Notes under the pieces: generated by a model
Seen by the model: the letters and a program-made list of their open reading frames with translations, nothing else
Told to the model about the DNA's origin: nothing
Database searches by the model: none
Shown: positions 29,542-34,516 of the stretch, in pieces
Position numbering within the stretch: the first letter of the stretch is position 1
How the letters are laid out: every line of letters begins with the position of its first letter
Position numbers and translations under genes: made by a program
Source of the DNA: Pseudomonadota bacterium
Lineage (GTDB): Bacteria > Pseudomonadota > Alphaproteobacteria > Reyranellales > Reyranellaceae
NCBI GenBank assembly: GCA_018240695.1
Contig: JAFEFH010000023.1
Span: forward strand, 1-34,516
Length of the DNA stretch: 34,516 nt
Direction of reading: 5' to 3'

Positions 29542-30701
29542 CGCTCCGCCTGCACAGCTTCGATTTCCTCCGGGCGGCCTGCGCGCTGATGGTGCTGGCG
29601 GGGCATCTGTGCACGGAGATGGGCATCGCGCCCAACAGGATCCTCCTCGGCGCCACATCGTTCGGCACCGAGGCCGTGGTCGGCTTCTTCGTCCTCTCGG
29701 GCTGCCTGATCTCGATGCAGGATTACGGCAGCCGTGCCAACTACCTGCGCGCCCGGCTCGTGCGCATCGTGCCGAACTACTATGTGATGCTGATCTTCTC
29801 GGCGGTCGCGATGCTGGCTTTCGGCGTGGCTTTCCCGGCGTCGAACCTCGTGGCCAACGCGCTGTTTCTCCAAACGCTCGACTGGTCGCCGGCGAACCCG
29901 CTGAACTGGTACGCCCAGTCGTGGAGCCTGTCCTACGAGATCTGGTACTATATCGGCTTCCTCGCGATCCTCGCCTGGCCGCGCCTGCTGCTGCCACTGT
30001 TCGTGGCCAGCCTCGGCGTCGGCATCGCGCTCTACTTCACGCCCAAGCCGCCCGATGCCGTGAACGCGCTGCTGCGCGCCTTCGCCTTCTTCTCGATCTG
30101 GCTGTCCGGCGTGCTGGTGACGTGGCTGGTGCGGCGCGGGCACGGCGTGTCGATCGAAACCGGCGCGTTCATGATGGCCGTCGGCTTCTGCCTGTCGCGC
30201 GAGCCGTTCTCCAGCCCCGCCAAGTTCGACTTCGGCCTGTTGTTCAACTTCGGTATCGGCTTCGCCTTCCTGGTCTGGGCGCTGGTCACGCAGGCAATGC
30301 CGGGCGTCTCACGCGTGCATCACTTCAATCTCGTGGTGCGCGCCGTCATCTCCGCGGTCGTGCTGACAGGACTGTGGCGGTGGTCGGACTCCTTCCTTGA
30401 GATGAAGGAAGTGATGACCGCTCTGGTCGTGGCCTTTGCGGTCCTGCCCGGCAGGATGGTGCGCATCGTCACGGTGCTGGTTCGCCCCCTCCTGCCGTTC
30501 ATGACCTATGTCGGCGGCCTCTCCTATGCCCTTTATCTCGTGCACTATCCGGTGCTGCACGTCCTCTACCAGGCCCACCCCTTCACGCCGGTCGTCAACG
30601 CCCTCATCGTCCTGTTGCTGAGCTTCGCGATCGCCCACCTGCTCGACTACGGCATGCAGCCGCGCATCGTCGCCGCCGTGCGCGGCCGGAAGCACGCGTG
30701 A
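29538..30701 (+). CDS. Acyltransferase family 3 membrane protein
   Basis: A 387-residue integral inner-membrane O-acyltransferase (Acyl_transf_3, OafA/NodX type) with about 10 hydrophobic segments. Such enzymes acylate sugars on extracytoplasmic glycans. The signature R-x10-H is at R12 and H23 (FDFLRAACALMVLAGH), followed by FFVLSGCLI and RARLVRIVPNYYVML, typical of the family. The SLSYEIWYYIGF segment, with its conserved E, lies near residue 135. It overlaps the hydrolase gene by four bases (ATGA) and the next gene by four (GTGA), so the three are co-translated. The acyl donor and acceptor are unknown. Confidence 0.93.
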   Translation: MTLRLHSFDFLRAACALMVLAGHLCTEMGIAPNRILLGATSFGTEAVVGFFVLSGCLISMQDYGSRANYLRARLVRIVPNYYVMLIFSAVAMLAFGVAFPASNLVANALFLQTLDWSPANPLNWYAQSWSLSYEIWYYIGFLAILAWPRLLLPLFVASLGVGIALYFTPKPPDAVNALLRAFAFFSIWLSGVLVTWLVRRGHGVSIETGAFMMAVGFCLSREPFSSPAKFDFGLLFNFGIGFAFLVWALVTQAMPGVSRVHHFNLVVRAVISAVVLTGLWRWSDSFLEMKEVMTALVVAFAVLPGRMVRIVTVLVRPLLPFMTYVGGLSYALYLVHYPVLHVLYQAHPFTPVVNALIVLLLSFAIAHLLDYGMQPRIVAAVRGRKHA

Positions 30702-31759
30702 TCTCCCGGCGCGAGTGGCGCAACCGCGCGCTTCTCGTCGCCGCGGCGGTGCTGTTCGCGCTGCTCGCGATGGAACTGGGCTGCCGCCTGCTGCGCGGAC
30801 CGTGGTTCCTCGTCTACTGGCCCAACCTCGTGCTGCTCGAGGCTGATCAGCACCGCAAGCCCTGCATGTTCGTGCACGACGACAAGCTCGGCTACGTGCC
30901 CGAGCCCGACTGCAAGGGCCCCGAGCACAGCCACGATGCGCAAGGGCTGCGCCTCATGCCGCCGGCGCCGGCCGATACCCCCGACCGGCCACTCCTGCTC
31001 GCGGTCGGCGATTCCTATACCTATAGCGACGAGGTCAAGAACGACGAGACCTGGCCTGCCTATTTGCAGGGCATGCTTCATCGCCGGATCGCCAACGGCG
31101 GCGTGCCGGGCTATGGCCTCGACCAGAGCATCCTGCGCGGCGAGCAGCTCGCGGCAAAACTTCACCCCGACGTCATGCTGCTGGGCTTCATCGCCGACGA
31201 TCTGCAACGCGACGAGATGGGCCGCCTCTATGGCAGCGAGAAGCCGTACTTCGACATCGCCGACGGCAAGCTCGTGCTGCGCCACGAACCCGCGTTCGAC
31301 AAGCCGGTGAGCTGGGCGACCCTGCCGTTCTGGCAACGCTGGTTCGGCTGGTCGATGCTGGTCGACAAGTACATGCGCCACTTCGGGCATTACTCGCAGT
31401 GGTTCTGGCAGGACGAGCAGGCCTTGCCGGCCGGCAGCGGCGAGCGACTTGCATGCCTGATGATGCAGCGTGTCGCAGCCATCGGCGTGCCGACCCTGGT
31501 CGTCGCGCAATATCGGCCGCACCTCTGGACCGAGGACAAGGAGTGGGCCGCCGAGCAGCGCCGTTTGTCACAGGTCGTGCTGCGCTGCGCGGAAGCCGCC
31601 GGCCTCCAGACCTACGATTCATATTCGCTGATCGACGATGCCGTCAGAGCACAAGGTGTGAAGGCTCTCTACGGAGGGTGGCATCACAGCGCACTTGGCA
31701 ACCATTTGGTCGCAGAGGGCGTCTCTGCCGAACTGACGAGGCGTAGGATGCTGCCCTGA
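30698..31759 (+). CDS. Membrane-anchored SGNH-fold protein (AlgX/GDSL-like)
   Basis: A 353-residue protein with an N-terminal signal anchor (ALLVAAAVLFALLAMELGC, about residues 11-29) and a periplasmic SGNH domain. Block I is GDSYTYS (104-110), block II is NGGVPGYGLDQ, block III is GFIADDL, and block V is GGWHHSALGN with His330. The Asp of the usual D-x-x-H is Gly here, so activity may be altered or use another acid. SGNH proteins next to AT3 acyltransferases commonly complete O-acetyl transfer to, or remove acyl groups from, polysaccharides. Start is the GTG at 30698, overlapping the acyltransferase TGA. The substrate is unknown. Confidence 0.8.
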   Translation: MISRREWRNRALLVAAAVLFALLAMELGCRLLRGPWFLVYWPNLVLLEADQHRKPCMFVHDDKLGYVPEPDCKGPEHSHDAQGLRLMPPAPADTPDRPLLLAVGDSYTYSDEVKNDETWPAYLQGMLHRRIANGGVPGYGLDQSILRGEQLAAKLHPDVMLLGFIADDLQRDEMGRLYGSEKPYFDIADGKLVLRHEPAFDKPVSWATLPFWQRWFGWSMLVDKYMRHFGHYSQWFWQDEQALPAGSGERLACLMMQRVAAIGVPTLVVAQYRPHLWTEDKEWAAEQRRLSQVVLRCAEAAGLQTYDSYSLIDDAVRAQGVKALYGGWHHSALGNHLVAEGVSAELTRRRMLP

Positions 31760-31774
31760 CGTTTTTGGGGCTGC

Positions 31775-32851
31775 ATGAGCGACAAGATCAGCATCGTCGT
31801 CACGACGCGCAATCGGCGCGACCTGTTGGCCACGACTCTGCGCTGCGTACGGGACCAGAGCTGGCCGAATGTCGAGTTGATCGTCGTCGATGAGGCGTCG
31901 ACCGACGACACCGCCGTCATGCTGGCGCGCGACTTTCCCGAGGCGCGCGTCGTGCGCAACGACACGCCGCGCGGCGTCAGCGGCGCCCGCAACGTGGGCC
32001 TCGCCGCCTCGAGCGGCGACTGGCTGTTCTTCCTCGACGACGACGACCTGATCCATCCGAATCACCTCGAGGAGCTGCACGCCGCCTCGCTCGACGCGCC
32101 GCCCAACTCGATCGTCAGCGGACCGATGCGGGACTTCGCCGTGACCGACGGCGAGATCGTGCTGGCGCCCGCCTTCTGCGCGCCGTCGATCCGCACCGAT
32201 GCCGACACCTTGAACGAGTTCCTCGAACCGACCAGCCAGCGCACCATCACCCACTCGACGATCCTGTGGCCGCGCGAGGTGTTCGACACGATGAAATGGG
32301 ACGAGAGCCTCGGCTTCAACGAGGACTTCGACATGTTCGGCCGCACCATCCTGTCGGGCCGGCACATCGTGGGCCGGCGCGCCGGCATGTACTACGTGCG
32401 CATGCATCCCGGCCCACGCGTGACCACCGCACGCAATCCCATGCGCCTGATCTCGCCGCTGCGCTATTGGCTCAAGTGGTCCGACCTGCTGCTGCCGCGG
32501 CCCGACCGGGAGCGCTACGCCGTGTCGATGCGCAACGGCATCATGGCGCTGCTCAACGAATGGGCCGGCGTGCCGCTGGCGATGGAGTACGTGCCGCGCC
32601 TGCACCAGGCGTTCAAGGCGTGGGGCGGCACGCGCTACTACATCACCCATCCGCCGCGCAACCCGCTGAAGCGCGCCCTGCTCCAGGGCCTGCTCGACTA
32701 TGGCGGTCCCTCGATGCTGCGCCGCGTCCTCGCGATCGCCGCGACGTTGCGCGGCACCGGCGACCTCAATGCCGACTACATCGCCAAGTTCCGCCCGGCC
32801 GCGACCCCGGCCGACGGCATCGACGTCGGATTCATCCAGCCCTATCGCTGA
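31775..32851 (+). CDS. Glycosyltransferase family 2
   Basis: A 358-residue GT-A fold glycosyltransferase. The N-terminal nucleotide-sugar domain starts ISIVVTTRNRRDLLATTLRCV, with VVDEASTDDT (38-47) binding the nucleotide and the metal-binding D-x-D in FFLDDDDLIHP (about 88-91). GARNVGLAASSGDWL lies between them. The GFNEDFDMFGR segment holds the likely catalytic base Asp. There is no membrane helix, so it acts on the cytoplasmic side, probably adding one sugar to a lipid-linked or small acceptor. It begins 15 bases after the SGNH stop and is likely in the same operon. Donor and acceptor cannot be read from the sequence. Confidence 0.93.
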   Translation: MSDKISIVVTTRNRRDLLATTLRCVRDQSWPNVELIVVDEASTDDTAVMLARDFPEARVVRNDTPRGVSGARNVGLAASSGDWLFFLDDDDLIHPNHLEELHAASLDAPPNSIVSGPMRDFAVTDGEIVLAPAFCAPSIRTDADTLNEFLEPTSQRTITHSTILWPREVFDTMKWDESLGFNEDFDMFGRTILSGRHIVGRRAGMYYVRMHPGPRVTTARNPMRLISPLRYWLKWSDLLLPRPDRERYAVSMRNGIMALLNEWAGVPLAMEYVPRLHQAFKAWGGTRYYITHPPRNPLKRALLQGLLDYGGPSMLRRVLAIAATLRGTGDLNADYIAKFRPAATPADGIDVGFIQPYR

Positions 32852-32893
32852 GCCGCTTGCGGCCGGAGCCCCGCGCGCTCTAGGGTCGCGCGC

Positions 32894-34504
32894 ATGCACG
32901 ACAAGGTCGACGTCCTGATCATCGGTTCCGGCGCCTCGGGCGCCGCCGCCGCCTGGAGCCTCGCGGATACGAAGATGCGCATCCTCTGCCTGGAACAGGG
33001 CGACTGGGTGAAGCCGACCGACTATCCGACCAACGGCCGCGACTGGGAGGCGCGCCTGTTCGCCGACTTCGCCATCAATCCCAACCGGCGGGCGCGCGAG
33101 ACCGACTATCCGATCAACGACGCCAACTCGCCGATCAAGGTCGTGAACTTCAACGGCGTCGGCGGCAGCACGATCATGTACACGGCGCACTATCCGCGCC
33201 TGCACCCGTCGGACTTCAAGGTGAAGATGCTGGACGGCGTGGCCGACGACTGGCCGGTCGACTACGCCACGCTCGACCCCTTCTTCGCCGAGAACGACCG
33301 CATGATGGGCATCTCCGGCCTCTCGGGCGATCCCGCCTATCCGCTGCACCATCCGCCGATGCCGCCGCTGCCGCTCGGCAAGTCGGGCGTGCGCTTCGGC
33401 CAGGCGCTGAACAAGCTCGGCTGGCACTGGTGGCCGTCGGACTCCGCGATCGCCACCACCGAATATGACGGCCGCAGCCCCTGCATCAACCTCGGCCACT
33501 GCACGCCGGGCTGCGCGCAGGGCGCAAAGGCCAGCACCGACATCACCTACTGGCCGCACGCCATCCGTGCCGGCGTCGAGCTGCGCACGCGCTGCCGGGT
33601 ACGAGAGATCTCGGTCGGGCCCGACGGCATGGCCACCGGCGCCGTCTACTTCGACGACAAGGGCCGCGAGCATTTCCAGCCGGCCGAGATGGTGATCGTG
33701 GCCTGCAACGGCGTCGGCACGCCGCGGCTGATGCTGAACTCGCAGTCCGGCCGCTTCCCCAACGGCATCGCCAATTCGAGCGGGCTGGTCGGCAAGAACC
33801 TGATGCTGCATCCCTTCGCCCTCACCTACGGCTACGTCGCCGACGAGATGGACGGCAACAAGGGCCCGCCGCTCAACCTGTGGAGCCAGGAGTTCTACGA
33901 GACCGATCGCAGCCGCGACTTCGTGCGCGGCTATACCTTGCAGCTCCATCGCGGCACCGGCTCGATCGTCGAGGCGATCGTCAGCACGCTCGCCGGCCGC
34001 CTGCCGTGGGGCGAGGACCATCACCGCGTCTATCGCCAGCTGCTCGGCCACCGGCTCGGCATGTCGACGATCACCGAGGACCTGCCGGAGGAGCACAACC
34101 GCGTGACGCTCGATCCGGTGCTGAAGGACTCGAGCGGCATCCCCGCGCCCCGGATCGACTACACGCTGGGCGACAACACCAAGAAGATGATGGCGCACGG
34201 CGTGGCGCGCTCGAAGGAGATCCTCGCGGCCGCCGGCGCCGATCCCGCCACCATCGGCGTCGAGGCGCCGATCATGAACGGCGGCTGGCACCTCATGGGC
34301 ACCGCGCGCATGGGCACCGATCCCGAGCGCTCGGTGGTCAACGAGTGGGGTCGCAGCCACGACGTGAAGAACCTGTTCCTGATCGACGGCAGCATCTGGG
34401 TGACCTCCGGCGGCGTGAACCCGACGTCGACCATCCAGGCGCTGGCGCTCTACATCGCCGACGCCATCAAGCAGCGCCTCGCCGCCGCCACCCTGTTCGA
34501 CTGA
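32894..34504 (+). CDS. GMC family flavin oxidoreductase
   Basis: A 536-residue FAD enzyme of the glucose-methanol-choline family that oxidises an alcohol group. The dinucleotide-binding motif is GSGASGAAAAW (11-21). The family signature follows as NGVGGSTIMYTAHYPRLHPSDF, and the C-terminal substrate/FAD region reads GGWHLMGTARMG ... SGGVNPTSTIQALALYIAD. The cysteine-rich CINLGHCTPGCAQGAK segment resembles gluconate 2-dehydrogenase and sorbose-dehydrogenase flavoprotein subunits, which work with a small subunit 3 and a cytochrome. No partner is visible, as only 12 bases follow the stop before the window ends. It has no Tat or Sec signal, so it is cytoplasmic or exported with a partner. It lies 42 bases after the GT2 gene. 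Confidence 0.92.
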   Translation: MHDKVDVLIIGSGASGAAAAWSLADTKMRILCLEQGDWVKPTDYPTNGRDWEARLFADFAINPNRRARETDYPINDANSPIKVVNFNGVGGSTIMYTAHYPRLHPSDFKVKMLDGVADDWPVDYATLDPFFAENDRMMGISGLSGDPAYPLHHPPMPPLPLGKSGVRFGQALNKLGWHWWPSDSAIATTEYDGRSPCINLGHCTPGCAQGAKASTDITYWPHAIRAGVELRTRCRVREISVGPDGMATGAVYFDDKGREHFQPAEMVIVACNGVGTPRLMLNSQSGRFPNGIANSSGLVGKNLMLHPFALTYGYVADEMDGNKGPPLNLWSQEFYETDRSRDFVRGYTLQLHRGTGSIVEAIVSTLAGRLPWGEDHHRVYRQLLGHRLGMSTITEDLPEEHNRVTLDPVLKDSSGIPAPRIDYTLGDNTKKMMAHGVARSKEILAAAGADPATIGVEAPIMNGGWHLMGTARMGTDPERSVVNEWGRSHDVKNLFLIDGSIWVTSGGVNPTSTIQALALYIADAIKQRLAAATLFD

Positions 34505-34516
34505 GGCCGCCCGCAT

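Noticed and set aside
22145..34504. Exosortase/PEP-CTERM sorting locus
   Set aside because: Only the tandem hydrolase hints at it. No exosortase, PEP-CTERM motif protein or chain-length/export gene is visible in the window.
31619..34516. A 965-codon minus-strand frame antisense to GT2 and GMC
   Set aside because: Its composition is that of a shadow frame, and the plus-strand genes have full family motifs.
1..34516. tRNA genes, CRISPR arrays, insertion sequences or prophage
   Set aside because: I found no cloverleaf-like segment, regularly spaced repeats, transposase or integrase on either strand, though a structure-based RNA search was not possible here.

Overview
The window reads as a stretch of chromosome from a GC-rich alphaproteobacterium. 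The ISC operon order (iscR, a second desulfurase, iscS-iscU-iscA-hscB-hscA-fdx-iscX), the IscR sequence, the neighbouring anmK/tyrS and glnE/bcp pairs, and an amino-acid:[carrier-protein] ligase locus best known from Rhizobiales all fit a Rhodospirillales or Reyranella-like member. That placement is inference; there is no rRNA or tRNA in the window to settle it. Coding density is very high and no gene-free stretch exceeds about 200 bases. I saw no CRISPR array, insertion sequence, phage gene or tRNA.

Left part (1-9083), almost all on the minus strand: the 5' part of mnmA (tRNA 2-thiouridine synthesis, cut by the window edge), a large imperfect palindromic repeat, two paralogous glycine-zipper lipoproteins, and a complete iron-sulfur assembly operon. 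In the transcribed direction this operon is iscR, a NifS-like desulfurase, iscS, iscU, iscA, hscB, hscA, fdx, iscX. MnmA needs sulfur passed on from a desulfurase such as IscS, so the grouping is metabolically coherent. A candidate IscR operator lies upstream of iscR.

Middle part (9141-22094), mixed strands, housekeeping: a small alpha/beta hydrolase divergent from iscR, anmK (cell-wall recycling), tyrS, a very large DUF3971/AsmA-like envelope protein, glnE (control of glutamine synthetase), a BCP-type peroxiredoxin, a small membrane protein, a membrane-anchored peptidoglycan-binding protein, an MHS-type MFS transporter and an amidohydrolase.

Right part (22145-34504), the most interesting region: two divergent gene sets share an 82-base control region. 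Leftward is a tightly overlapping operon: an atypical acyl carrier protein, an acyl-CoA-dehydrogenase-like flavoprotein, an amino acid:[carrier protein] ligase (a class II aaRS relative without a tRNA-binding arm), a DUF1839 protein and a family 2 glycoside hydrolase. Rightward are a fusion of two alpha/beta hydrolase domains resembling the exosortase-associated hydrolases, an acyltransferase-3 membrane protein, a membrane-anchored SGNH protein, a GT2 glycosyltransferase and a GMC flavin oxidoreductase. Taken together this looks like an uncharacterised pathway: an amino acid is loaded on a carrier protein, possibly oxidised there, and transferred to an acceptor, in the company of glycan-building and glycan-acylating enzymes. 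The individual families are known; the product and the full pathway are not, as far as I can tell from memory.
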